Below, one piece after another: positions 41,144 through 49,936 of a stretch of 64,000 nucleotides of DNA. The notes under the pieces are model-generated. The model was not told where the DNA came from and ran no database searches. It worked only from the letters and a program-made list of their open reading frames with translations. The stretch spans positions 1 to 64,000 of the forward strand of contig JBEBIT010000005.1 in NCBI GenBank assembly GCA_040080215.1, read 5' to 3'. Every line of letters begins with the position of its first letter. Within the stretch, counting starts at the first letter, position 1. Position numbers and translations under genes: made by a program. This stretch comes from CAIUGU01 sp040080215. GTDB lineage: Bacteria > Pseudomonadota > Gammaproteobacteria > Steroidobacterales > Steroidobacteraceae.

Positions 41144-43315
41144 ATGACCCTGCGACTTCCGTTCCTGCTGGCTCTCCTTCCGCTGTGTGGCAGTGCCCTC
41201 GGCGATGAAGGCATGTGGACACCGCAGCAACTGCCGCAACTGGCCGGTCCTTTGCGCGAAGCCGGACTTGAGCTCGACGCCACGCAGGTATCGCGGCTCG
41301 ATGACTATCCCCTGGGTGCGGTGGTCAGCCTCGGCGGCTGCACCGGCTCGTTCGTGTCGGCCTCGGGACTCGTGATCACCAATCATCACTGCGCCTACGG
41401 CAGCATCCAGTACAACTCCTCTGCGACGCGCAACTTCATCACGCTCGGCTTCCATGCGCAGGCGCAGGCCGACGAACTGCCTGCGGCACCGGGCAGCCGG
41501 GTCTTCGTGACGGTCGCCACGACCAACGTGACGGACAGGATCATCGACCGCGGCGCCGCGCGCCTCACGGGCCGCAACCGCGTTGACGCCATAGAGGACA
41601 ACGAGAAGCGACTGGTCGCCGCTTGCGAGCGGGACATCGGGCACCGCTGCAACGTCGTCGCATTCCACGGTGGCCTCGAGTACTGGCTCGTGAAACAACT
41701 CGAGATCCGCGATGTGCGCCTCGTGCATGCACCGCCCGAGGGGGTCGGCAAGTTCGGTGGCGACACGGACAACTGGATGTGGCCGCGCCATACAGGCGAC
41801 TTCGCGTTCTATCGCGCCTACGTGGGCAAGGACGGCAAGCCCGCCGACTTCAGCCGCGACAACGTGCCGTATCGCCCAAGGCTCCACCTGAAGCTCGCAA
41901 CGGCCGGCATCAAGGAAGGCGACTTCGTGATGGTCGCGGGCTACCCGGGACGTACCAATCGCCATCGCCTCGCCTCGGAGGTGGCTTACACGTTTGAACG
42001 CGCCTATCCCGAGTTCGTCGGCCTCGCGACGACGCAGTTGCAGGTCATCGAAGACGCCTCGAAGAACCGCGATGGCGCGGCGCTCAAGTACGCGAGTACG
42101 GTGGCCTCGCTCAACAACACGCTGAAGAACCGGCAGGGCATGCTGGAAAGCTACCGGCAGACCGACCTGCTCGCCCGCAAGCAGCGGGAGCTAGGTGAAC
42201 TCAAAGCCTGGGTGCAAGGCGATCCGGAGCGCACCCGACGCTATGCCGCCGACATCACGGCCGTGGAATCCGTGATCGCGCAGCGCCAGGCTCTCGCCCG
42301 CCTGGAATTCCTGATCGGGCCCTCGACACCGCGGCTGCTGGGTGCGGCGCGCACGCTCTATCGGCTCGCCAACGAAAAGCAGAAGCCCACCGACCTCGAC
42401 CGCAAGCCCGGCTTCCAGTCGCGCAACTGGCCGCGGATCCGGCAGGGCCTCGAAGCCATCGACCGCCGTTACGACGAGCAGGTAGACAAGGCGCTGGCCG
42501 CGCATTTCCTGAAGGACTATCTCGCACTGCCGGCCGACCAGCAGCACACCCCGTTCCTTTCGGCACTCGGCTTGCGGCGCGACACGGCGCCTGCCGACAT
42601 CGACTCGCGCCTCAACGCGCTCTACCAGGGCAGCCAGCTCGGCTCGCCAGAATCACGACTCGCGTGGCTGGAGCGCGATGTTGCCGCGTTCAGGGGCAGC
42701 GATGACACCTTCATCCGCGTGGCGGTGGCGCTCTACCAGGACGACCGCGCCCGCGAGGACCGCAACGACGAGCTGGAGGGCGCGTTGCAGCGTGCCTACG
42801 CGAACTACATGCGCGCGCTCATCGACTGGAAGAATGCCAGGGGCGAGCCGATCTACCCCGATGCGAACGGCACGTTGCGCGTCACCTTCGGCAAGGTAGC
42901 CGGACGCACGGCAGGGAATCCCGATGGCGTTGCATGGACGGCGTTCACCTCGCTCCGCGGCATCGTGGCCAAGCACACCGGCAGCGGCGAATTCGACGCG
43001 CCCGATGCACAGCTCGCTGCGATCAAGGCAGGCCGCTTCGGCGCCTACGAGGACCCTTCGCTTCGATCGGTGCCCGTGAACTTCCTGTCCACGCTCGACA
43101 TCACCGGCGGCAACTCCGGATCGCCGGTACTGAATGCCCGCGGCGAACTCGTCGGCCTTGCGTTCGACGGTACGCTCGATGCCGTGCTGTCGGACTGGGA
43201 CTTCAATGCCGCCACGACGAGAACGATCTCCGTGGACCTCCGCTACGTCCTCTGGCAGTTGCAAGTCGTGGACCAGGCGGACTCACTGCTCTCCGAAATG
43301 GGCGTGCGGGAATGA
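41144..43315 (+). CDS. S46 dipeptidyl-peptidase (DPP7/DPP11 family)
   Basis: 723 aa, the family length. Sec signal (LPFLLALLPLCGSALG). Chymotrypsin-fold catalytic residues: His in VITNHHCAYG, Asp in GGDTDNWMWPRHTGDF, Ser in DITGGNSGSPV. Between them is the large helical domain that binds the substrate N-terminus. The segment GLAFDGTLDAV has Gly where DPP11 has Arg, which in known enzymes gives the hydrophobic P1 preference of DPP7. It releases dipeptides in the periplasm. The ATG of MTLRLPF is chosen; 20 upstream codons are possible. Confidence 0.92.
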   Translation: MTLRLPFLLALLPLCGSALGDEGMWTPQQLPQLAGPLREAGLELDATQVSRLDDYPLGAVVSLGGCTGSFVSASGLVITNHHCAYGSIQYNSSATRNFITLGFHAQAQADELPAAPGSRVFVTVATTNVTDRIIDRGAARLTGRNRVDAIEDNEKRLVAACERDIGHRCNVVAFHGGLEYWLVKQLEIRDVRLVHAPPEGVGKFGGDTDNWMWPRHTGDFAFYRAYVGKDGKPADFSRDNVPYRPRLHLKLATAGIKEGDFVMVAGYPGRTNRHRLASEVAYTFERAYPEFVGLATTQLQVIEDASKNRDGAALKYASTVASLNNTLKNRQGMLESYRQTDLLARKQRELGELKAWVQGDPERTRRYAADITAVESVIAQRQALARLEFLIGPSTPRLLGAARTLYRLANEKQKPTDLDRKPGFQSRNWPRIRQGLEAIDRRYDEQVDKALAAHFLKDYLALPADQQHTPFLSALGLRRDTAPADIDSRLNALYQGSQLGSPESRLAWLERDVAAFRGSDDTFIRVAVALYQDDRAREDRNDELEGALQRAYANYMRALIDWKNARGEPIYPDANGTLRVTFGKVAGRTAGNPDGVAWTAFTSLRGIVAKHTGSGEFDAPDAQLAAIKAGRFGAYEDPSLRSVPVNFLSTLDITGGNSGSPVLNARGELVGLAFDGTLDAVLSDWDFNAATTRTISVDLRYVLWQLQVVDQADSLLSEMGVRE

Positions 43316-44040
43316 CGCTGCGGGACAACGTGCTGATCCAGCACGGGGCTATTGACGCAGAGGCGCTGCGCTTCCTGAACGACGAGATCCGCAGCGCCGG
43401 GATGACGGACTCGCTGGTCTCGAACTTCGAGGGGGAAGCGGAACCCGGCGTCGTCGAATGGGTGATCAACAAGAGGATCCGCGATACCCAGGAAGTACAG
43501 CTGCCAGCCGGGCTCGTCGCGCGACTCGACGCCGTGCTGGACTCGGGCGTACAACGCTTCATCAATCCCTTCTACCGGGTTGAGGTGCGCGACCGGGAAC
43601 CGCCGCAGGTGCTGCACTACGGGTCCGGCGGCCACTACATCCCTCACGTCGATGCAGAAACGCTGTTCAAGGACGATGCCGGACTCGACCTGTGGGAGAA
43701 GTCACTGGATCGCGACTTGTCCGTCGTTTGCTTCCTCAACGACGACTTCGCAGGCGGCGAGCTCGTGTTCCCCGGGCTGGACCTGACCATCAAGCCGCAG
43801 GCAGGCACGCTGGTGTGCTTCCCCGCCGATCACAACTACATCCATGGCGTGAATCCGGTAACCGCCGGGCATCGCTATACGCTCGTGACCTGGATGCGGG
43901 TCCACGGGATGCCCACGATGGATGAAATCAACGACATGACGATGGCGGAATACCATCGTTGCTTCCCGAATCAGATCGAGCAGCCATCGCGGCTCGCGAA
44001 GGGCGGCCTGGCACCGAAAACCGGCAAGGCCCGTGGCTAG
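43312..44040 (+). CDS. 2-oxoglutarate/Fe(II)-dependent oxygenase (prolyl 4-hydroxylase-like)
   Basis: 242 aa; its ATG overlaps the S46 peptidase stop by four bases. The double-stranded beta-helix has the iron triad H112 and D114 in HYIPHVDAE and H178 in YIHGVNPV, with R188 for the 2-oxoglutarate carboxylate in GHRYTLVTW. Typical of P4Hc proteins, which hydroxylate proline or other residues or small molecules. No signal peptide, so cytosolic even though its partner in the operon is exported. Substrate unknown. Confidence 0.88.
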   Translation: MTLRDNVLIQHGAIDAEALRFLNDEIRSAGMTDSLVSNFEGEAEPGVVEWVINKRIRDTQEVQLPAGLVARLDAVLDSGVQRFINPFYRVEVRDREPPQVLHYGSGGHYIPHVDAETLFKDDAGLDLWEKSLDRDLSVVCFLNDDFAGGELVFPGLDLTIKPQAGTLVCFPADHNYIHGVNPVTAGHRYTLVTWMRVHGMPTMDEINDMTMAEYHRCFPNQIEQPSRLAKGGLAPKTGKARG

Positions 44041-44180
44041 CGCGACAGCCTCACCGGTCTTGCAGGAATTGCATCCCGGCTGCAACTCGGCCCCGTTTCC
44101 CGTACGGTAGCGTGCAGGTGCTTCGTGCCACGACAGCCAGTGAACCAACCCAACCGCCTTGGCGACAACCGGAGTGCAGC

Positions 44181-44711
44181 ATGTTCGATAGCCCCACTGC
44201 GATCCTGATCATCCTCGCGGGATCGTGGTTCTTCGCGACGCCCGACGCCACCCGGGTGGACAAGAACACCGTCTCGTTTGCCTACATGGCGGACACCAAG
44301 AACTTCGGCCGGGACGATCGCTTCTCGATCACCCGCGACAAATCGATGTTCGATTTCGCGGTGCAGTCGGCACCCAGGAAGCTGCTCGGCATGGGGGGCC
44401 TCCGCCTCGGGTTCTCCGGGATGTACGACATGCAGGGCTCGTACCTGATCGGCCCAGGCATCGGCAAGACCGTGGATGTCGGCAAGTTCGACATGACGCT
44501 GTCTGTGTACCCGACTTATTCGTCCATCCGCGGCCTGGACCGGGAAACGGCCAGTGGACACATGAACTGGAAGACGACGTTCGACGTTGCGTATCACTCG
44601 AGCACGCGAATGAAAGCGGGCCTTGGCCTGATGCATATCAGCAATGGCGGCTACCGGGATCCGAACACCGGCATCGAGGCACTGCGAGTGGCCCTCGAAT
44701 ACGACTTCTGA
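44181..44711 (+). CDS. PagL-like lipid A 3-O-deacylase / outer-membrane beta-barrel
   Basis: 176 aa. GGAG seven bases upstream supports the ATG. N-terminal signal (AILIILAGSWFFATPDA), then eight or so strand-like segments and the PagL catalytic pattern LMHISNGGYRDPNTGIEALR, giving H152, S154 and E166. Ends RVALEYDF, with the terminal Phe of outer-membrane proteins. PagL removes a 3-hydroxy acyl chain from lipid A. Separate from the S46/oxygenase pair by 140 bases. Convergent with PEP carboxylase, only six bases apart. Confidence 0.83.
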   Translation: MFDSPTAILIILAGSWFFATPDATRVDKNTVSFAYMADTKNFGRDDRFSITRDKSMFDFAVQSAPRKLLGMGGLRLGFSGMYDMQGSYLIGPGIGKTVDVGKFDMTLSVYPTYSSIRGLDRETASGHMNWKTTFDVAYHSSTRMKAGLGLMHISNGGYRDPNTGIEALRVALEYDF

Positions 44712-44717
44712 GGCTTC

Positions 44718-47402
44718 CTACCCGCTGTTCCGCAGCGCCGTGGCGACGGCATTGATCGACAGCTGCAGGCCGTCGCGAACGCGCGCATCCTGCTCGCCGC
44801 CGCGATAGCGCCTGATCAGCTCGACCTGGAGCAGGTTGAGCGGCTCGATGTACGGCAGACGCAGTCGGATGGACGTATCGAGCGCAGGCTGCTGCTCGAG
44901 CAGGCGCGACTGGCCGGTGATGCCGAGCACCGCGTCATGCGTCGTGAGCCAGGCATCGCGAATGCGCGTGAAGAGCCGGTCCCCGAGCGCGCGGTCCTGC
45001 ACCAGCATCGAGTACTGCCGGGCGATGCCCATGTCGGACTTGGCGAGCACCATTTCGAGGTTGGCGAGCGTACTGCGGAAGAAGGGCCACGCCTCGAGCA
45101 TTTCCCGCAGCAGGCCCTGGTCCTTGAACCGATGCAGTGCCTGCCCCGTTCCATACCAGCCAGGCAGCATGACTCGGGCCTGGGACCAGCTGAACACCCA
45201 CGGAATCGCCCGCAGGTCTTCGATGCGCTGGGATGCCGTGCGCGCCGCGGGCCGCGAGCCGATCTTCAGCTCGGCGATTTCCGCGATCGGCGTCATCTGC
45301 CTGAAGAACGGCACGAAGCCCTCCGTTCCGTACACGAGGTCGCGGTAGAGACCGAAGGCGCTGGCCGAGATCCCGCGCATCGCCTCCGCAAACCGCGCTT
45401 CGCCAGCGGACGCGGCAGACGGCTTCTCGAGCGATGCCAGCACCGTTGCAGCACAGACGGCCTCGAGATTGTTGGCGGCGTTCTCGCGCGTTCCATACTT
45501 GGCCGCGATCACCTCGCCCTGCTCGGTGATGCGGATGCGGCCCTGGACCGTTCCCGCAGGCTGCGCGCGAATGGCCGCGAACGAGGACCCGCCGCCCCGC
45601 CCGACTGCGCCACCGCGTCCGTGGAAAATCTGCATGGGCGTTCCGGCCTCGGCGAACACCTGCGCCAATACGCGCGTCGCCTGGTTGAGGCTCCAGACGG
45701 ACGTGAGATACCCGCCATCCTTGTTCGAGTCGGAATAGCCGACCATCACTTCCTGGTAGCCGAAGCCGGCGGCCACTGCCTTGCCTTCTGGCAGCGCGAG
45801 CCACGACCGCATGATGTCAGGCGAACGCTCCAGGTCCTGGATCGTCTCGAACAGCGGCACGGCCATGACGGCGGCAGGCCTCTCCGCACGCGGCCTATAC
45901 AGCCCGGCCTCCTTCAGCAACACGTACACCTCGAGCAGGTCGGACACGCTTTCCGACTTCGAGATGTTGTACGTCGTGATGCAGCCGGCGCCGTACAGCT
46001 CACGGGCAGTGGCCGCGGCATGGACGATCGCGAGTTCCTTGGCAGTCTCCCCGGCATACGTTGCGTAAGGGCTCGCGAGGGGACGGTCGCTCGCAAGCTC
46101 ACGCCGCAGCAGCGCGAGCCGTGCAGCCTCATCGAGCGCGCGGTAGTCGTCGACCACCCCCGCCACCTTGAGCAGGTCCGCGACAACGCGCTCGTGGACA
46201 TCGGCGTTCTGTCTCAAATCGAGCGTCGCCAGATGGAAGCCGAACGTCTCCACCGCGCGGATGAGTCGGCCGAGCGCACCGCCACTCGCAAGCAGCTTCG
46301 TGGCCGGTTCGCTCAGCGAATGGGCCAGCGTGACGAGGTCCGCCCGCAGTTCCTCCGGACGCAGGTAGGGCTCGGCGACGCGCCGCCCGGGACGCGGCGG
46401 CGGGCGCCCCACGAGCTTCTGGTACGTTGCGGCGAGGCGCGCGTACATGCCACTCAGCGCGCGGCGATAAGGTTCGTCGCTGCGCGCCTCGTAGTCGTCG
46501 CCGCTGCGGTCGGCCAGCGCCTGCAGCTCGGCGGTGGGCTTGGCCATCTCGCTCGAGATGGACAGCTCCTTGTCGAGCAGGTGCAGCTTGGCGAGATAGT
46601 CGGTGAGCGCCGTTTCTGCTCCGCGCCCAAGGGCAAGCTGCAGCGACTCTGCATTCACGAACGGGTTGCCATCGCGGTCGCCCCCGATCCAGCTGCCGAG
46701 CCTGAGGAAGCTGCGGGGCCTGCTTGCAAGCAGGCGCTCCCAACGCGCATAGAGCGTCGGCAGAGTGGGCAGGAACACATCGCGCAGGTAAGCCTGCGCA
46801 ATCGCGACTTCGTCCGCCACGTACAGGCGCTCTCGCCGCAGGGGCCGGGTCTGCCACAGCAACGCGATCTGCCTCACGATCGCTTCTTCAATGACATCAC
46901 CATCCGGGGTTTCGGCAAGGCCCGCATCCCGCAGCAGCATCAGTTCGGCAATGCGCGTGCGGTGGTCGATCATGCTCTTGCGCATGACCTCCGTCGGATG
47001 CGCGGTCAGCACGGGAACGATCAACGCCTTGTCCAGCAGCGCGTTGACCGCGTCGAGGCGAATGCCCTGCCCTGCCAGCTTCGCGAGCACCGTCGGCAAG
47101 TCTGCCCCGCTCTCGCGGCTCACACCCTGGCGGTCTTCCGCGAGGTTCGCGAGCATGGAGAACAACATGAAGCCGCGGACGAAGGACAGCGTGTCGTCGA
47201 GCGAGAGGGCCTCGAGGTCCAGGTTCAGCGCTTCTGCATCGGTGGTGCCGCGGTACCGGTTGACGGACGTCGACCGGATGCGCTCGATGCGCTCGAACAG
47301 CGCTTCCCCTCCGTAGGCCCGGATCACATCGCCCAGTAACTTGCCCAGATAGCGAATATCGGCGTTCTGGACGATCGGGGGCGGACTGGCGGTGACTGAC
47401 AT
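44718..47402 (-). CDS. ppc: Phosphoenolpyruvate carboxylase
   Basis: 894 aa, standard length. Carboxylates PEP to oxaloacetate, replenishing the TCA cycle. Motifs: VLTAHPTEVMRKSMIDH (catalytic His and PEP binding), WIGGDRDGNPFV, GYSDSNKDGGYLTS and FHGRGGAVGRGGG. The C-terminus reads ALRNSG instead of the common QNTG, keeping only Asn and the last Gly. The ATG of MSVTASPP is preferred; upstream codons are not family-like. The gap 47403-47606 to the divergent gene contains a palindrome listed separately. Confidence 0.96.
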   Translation of the reverse strand: MSVTASPPPIVQNADIRYLGKLLGDVIRAYGGEALFERIERIRSTSVNRYRGTTDAEALNLDLEALSLDDTLSFVRGFMLFSMLANLAEDRQGVSRESGADLPTVLAKLAGQGIRLDAVNALLDKALIVPVLTAHPTEVMRKSMIDHRTRIAELMLLRDAGLAETPDGDVIEEAIVRQIALLWQTRPLRRERLYVADEVAIAQAYLRDVFLPTLPTLYARWERLLASRPRSFLRLGSWIGGDRDGNPFVNAESLQLALGRGAETALTDYLAKLHLLDKELSISSEMAKPTAELQALADRSGDDYEARSDEPYRRALSGMYARLAATYQKLVGRPPPRPGRRVAEPYLRPEELRADLVTLAHSLSEPATKLLASGGALGRLIRAVETFGFHLATLDLRQNADVHERVVADLLKVAGVVDDYRALDEAARLALLRRELASDRPLASPYATYAGETAKELAIVHAAATARELYGAGCITTYNISKSESVSDLLEVYVLLKEAGLYRPRAERPAAVMAVPLFETIQDLERSPDIMRSWLALPEGKAVAAGFGYQEVMVGYSDSNKDGGYLTSVWSLNQATRVLAQVFAEAGTPMQIFHGRGGAVGRGGGSSFAAIRAQPAGTVQGRIRITEQGEVIAAKYGTRENAANNLEAVCAATVLASLEKPSAASAGEARFAEAMRGISASAFGLYRDLVYGTEGFVPFFRQMTPIAEIAELKIGSRPAARTASQRIEDLRAIPWVFSWSQARVMLPGWYGTGQALHRFKDQGLLREMLEAWPFFRSTLANLEMVLAKSDMGIARQYSMLVQDRALGDRLFTRIRDAWLTTHDAVLGITGQSRLLEQQPALDTSIRLRLPYIEPLNLLQVELIRRYRGGEQDARVRDGLQLSINAVATALRNSG

Positions 47403-47546
47403 GACACGAAGTCCTCGCTGGCGATCGGAAACGCGCACCTCGATGGGGCGTGACGCCCGGCCCGGGACCGGGTTTCACGGGTGCACGCGTGTCCCATGCA
47501 AGTTACCGGCCAGCCCGGACCGAACGGCTGATCCGCACTGTCCATC

Positions 47547-47566
47547 GTCTACCATAGAATGTAGAC
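47547..47566. promoter_or_regulatory. Palindrome overlapping a candidate -10 box
   Basis: GTCTAC (47547-47552) and GTAGAC (47561-47566) flank TAGAAT (47555-47560), which could be the -10 element for the M20 gene starting at 47607. Such an arrangement would suit a repressor. No regulator gene is near and no clear -35 is seen. Confidence 0.3.
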
Positions 47567-47606
47567 CACATCGGAGCCGTCCGGGTCCCTTGCCGTTGGA
47601 GTCGCT

Positions 47607-48929
47607 ATGCACGTTCGCTGGTTTGCGTTGGGGTTGCTGGCCTGCGGCCTGTCCGTTGCCAACGCGCAGGGCAAATCGCCCGGATCACAGGTTTCAACTG
47701 CGCAGATCGATGCCCTCTACCCGGGCCTCGAGGCGCTGTACGTCGACCTGCACCGGAATCCGGAGCTCGCGTTCCAGGAAACCCGCACTGCCGCGTTGCT
47801 GGCGGAGAAGCTGCGGGCGCTCGGCTTCGAAGTCACCACGGGCGTCGGTCGCACCGGCCTCGTCGCGATCCTGAAGAACGGTGCCGGCCCGACGGTGATG
47901 ATGCGGACCGAGATCGATGCGTTGCCCGTGGCCGAGAAGACGGGCCTGCCGTTCGCCAGCACCGCGACGGCGCAGAATGCGAACGGCCAGACCGTGCCTG
48001 TCATGCATGCGTGCGGACACGATCTGCACATGACGGCATGGCTAGGCACCGCCACCGTCATGGCACAGAACCGGTCACGCTGGCGCGGCACGCTGATGAT
48101 GGTCGGCCAGCCGGCTGAGGAATCGCTGAGCGGCGCGAGGGCAATGCTTGCCGACGGTCTGTTCACGCGGTTCCCGAAACCCGACTACGCGCTGTCCCTG
48201 CACGACGACGACACGATGCCGGCAGGCACCATCGGCTATCGCGCGGGACTGTTCCGCGCAATGTCGGATGCGGTGACGATCACGGTCTACGGGCGCGGTG
48301 GCCACGCGGCGATGCCCCACAACACGATCGACCCGGTGGTGCTCGCATCCCGCATCGTGCTGGCGCTGCAGACCATCGTGTCGCGCGAGAACAATCCGGT
48401 GGACCCGGTCGTGATCACCGTCGGCTCGATCCAGGGCGGCACTCAAGGCAACGTGATTCCCGATGAAGTGCGGCTGCTGCTGTCGGTGCGGACCTATTCG
48501 GAAGCCGTGCGCACGAAAACGCTGGCTGCCATTCGCCGTGTCGTGCGCGGCGAGGCCATTGCAGCCAATGCGCCGAAGGAGCCGCGGGTCGAGGCGCCCG
48601 AGCGCGGCAATGCCATGGTCTACAACGATCCTGTGCTGACAGCGCGGCTGGTCACGGCGCTGCGGCGCGAACTCGGGGCAGGCAAGGTCGTCGAGATGCC
48701 GCAGAAGATGACCTCGGAGGACTTCGCGGAATACGGGCTGGCGGGCGTGCCATCGACCCTGCTGCACATCGGCGCCGTCGACGCGGCCGATCTTGCGAAG
48801 TCGCGTGAGACGGGCGTTCCGTTGCCCGCACCTCACTCGTCAGAATGGACCCCGGTGCTTGAGCCTACGCTCAAGGGCGCGATGCAGGCGGAAGTGGCCG
48901 CGATCATGGAACTGTTCGGCAAGCGGTAG
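47607..48929 (+). CDS. Exported M20-family metallo-amidohydrolase (hippurate hydrolase-like)
   Basis: 440 aa. Signal sequence (WFALGLLACGLSVANA). The M20 pattern is clear: LHRNPELAFQE, TEIDALPVAEKTGLPFAS, MHACGHDLHM (metal ligands), QPAEESLSGARAM and GGHAAMPHNTIDPV, with a late His in STLLHIGAVD. Members deacylate N-acyl amino acids or hippurate with two metals. GTTGGAG before the ATG fits. Exported version of a mostly cytosolic family, like others in the window. Convergent with the LigI-like gene. Confidence 0.92.
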   Translation: MHVRWFALGLLACGLSVANAQGKSPGSQVSTAQIDALYPGLEALYVDLHRNPELAFQETRTAALLAEKLRALGFEVTTGVGRTGLVAILKNGAGPTVMMRTEIDALPVAEKTGLPFASTATAQNANGQTVPVMHACGHDLHMTAWLGTATVMAQNRSRWRGTLMMVGQPAEESLSGARAMLADGLFTRFPKPDYALSLHDDDTMPAGTIGYRAGLFRAMSDAVTITVYGRGGHAAMPHNTIDPVVLASRIVLALQTIVSRENNPVDPVVITVGSIQGGTQGNVIPDEVRLLLSVRTYSEAVRTKTLAAIRRVVRGEAIAANAPKEPRVEAPERGNAMVYNDPVLTARLVTALRRELGAGKVVEMPQKMTSEDFAEYGLAGVPSTLLHIGAVDAADLAKSRETGVPLPAPHSSEWTPVLEPTLKGAMQAEVAAIMELFGKR

Positions 48930-48946
48930 GCGGCGGAGTCCGCCGC
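48930..48946. terminator. Stem-loop between convergent genes
   Basis: GCGGCGG (48930-48936), AGT loop, CCGCCGC (48940-48946), right after the M20 stop and 10 bases before the LigI-like gene stop. Compact GC stem suited to bidirectional termination, without a T-run. Confidence 0.55.
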
Positions 48947-48955
48947 GCAGTCCTG

Positions 48956-49924
48956 CTAGGTGAAGCCGTAGAGGCGTGCCGGATTGTCGACGAGGATCTG
49001 TCGTCGCACTGCTGCATCCGGCGCCCACGCGGGCAACTGGTTCAGCACGCGCCCGTCGTCGATCTGGAACAACGGCGTCACGTCCGTGGGCTTGCGTCCC
49101 GCCGGCGTCGTCGAATTGGTGTGCGGCCAGTCTGTCCCCCACAGCACGCGGGCTGGATTCGCCGCGATCAACGCCTTGGCGAGCGGGGTGCAGTCGGCAT
49201 AGTCCGGGGCCTGCACAGACGCACGGTACACACCCGACACCTTCACATACGCCTTGCCGGACTTGACAAGCGCGACGAGGTCCGCGAATCCGGGCTGGCC
49301 GGGTCCCAACGCGGCATCCGCTCCGCCGAAATGATCGAAGACGATGGGGACGGGCGATGAGGCGACCACGTCCTTGAGGGCAGCAATCACCTCGAGGTTC
49401 GTATACAGCTGCACGTGCCAGTTGCGAGCCTTGGCCCGTTGCACTGCTGCGAGGAAGCGCGCGCGAGCCACCGCAGGATCGTTGATCCCGCCCGTCGACA
49501 GGTTTTCGCGAATGCCACGGATGCCCGCCTGGGCGAGCGCATCGAGTTCGCGCTCCGTGGTCTTGTCGTTGATGACGGCGACGCCCCGCGCGTTGTTGCC
49601 CCGCGCGCGCATGCCGAACACCGTCGCGGAATTGTCGGTACCGTAGACGCTGGGCGTCACGATGACGACGCGATCGATGCGCAGCGCCTTGTGCAGCGCT
49701 GCCATCTCCTCCGGCGAGGCCGGCTCAGGCGTATACACGCGCCCCGCGAACCACGGGAATTGCGCCGGGTCGCCGAGCAGGTGGGTGTGGCAATCGCATG
49801 CACCGGCGGGCACATCGAACGACACGGCCGTGCGCGGCTGCGAGGCAGCGGCCTGGCCGATGCCGGTCCGCAGCAACGCTGCCGACACTGCGGCCCCCAC
49901 CAGCACATCACGCCGCGTGAGCAT
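48956..49924 (-). CDS. Tat-exported amidohydrolase resembling 2-pyrone-4,6-dicarboxylate hydrolase (LigI)
   Basis: 322 aa. Twin-arginine leader LTRRDVLVGAAVSAALL. The TIM-barrel metal enzyme matches the PDC hydrolase group: CDCHTHLLGDPAQFPW, VIVTPSVYGTDN, RGIRENLSTGG, VFDHFGGAD and VLWGTDWPHTNST. LigI opens the lactone of 2-pyrone-4,6-dicarboxylate in protocatechuate 4,5-cleavage in the cytosol; an exported version would have a different or external lactone substrate. Its start is 12 bases after the PQQ dehydrogenase stop, so oxidation to a lactone followed by hydrolysis is an attractive reading of the pair. Confidence 0.85.
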   Translation of the reverse strand: MLTRRDVLVGAAVSAALLRTGIGQAAASQPRTAVSFDVPAGACDCHTHLLGDPAQFPWFAGRVYTPEPASPEEMAALHKALRIDRVVIVTPSVYGTDNSATVFGMRARGNNARGVAVINDKTTERELDALAQAGIRGIRENLSTGGINDPAVARARFLAAVQRAKARNWHVQLYTNLEVIAALKDVVASSPVPIVFDHFGGADAALGPGQPGFADLVALVKSGKAYVKVSGVYRASVQAPDYADCTPLAKALIAANPARVLWGTDWPHTNSTTPAGRKPTDVTPLFQIDDGRVLNQLPAWAPDAAVRRQILVDNPARLYGFT

Positions 49925-49936
49925 GGCGAGCGGCGC

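Noticed and set aside
39509..41965. 818-codon open frame on the minus strand
   Set aside because: Lies opposite the AtoE-like and S46 genes, is rich in Arg, His and Gln and has no domain pattern; long antisense frames are expected in DNA this GC-rich.
44937..47339. 800-codon open frame on the plus strand
   Set aside because: Antisense to PEP carboxylase with no family similarity.
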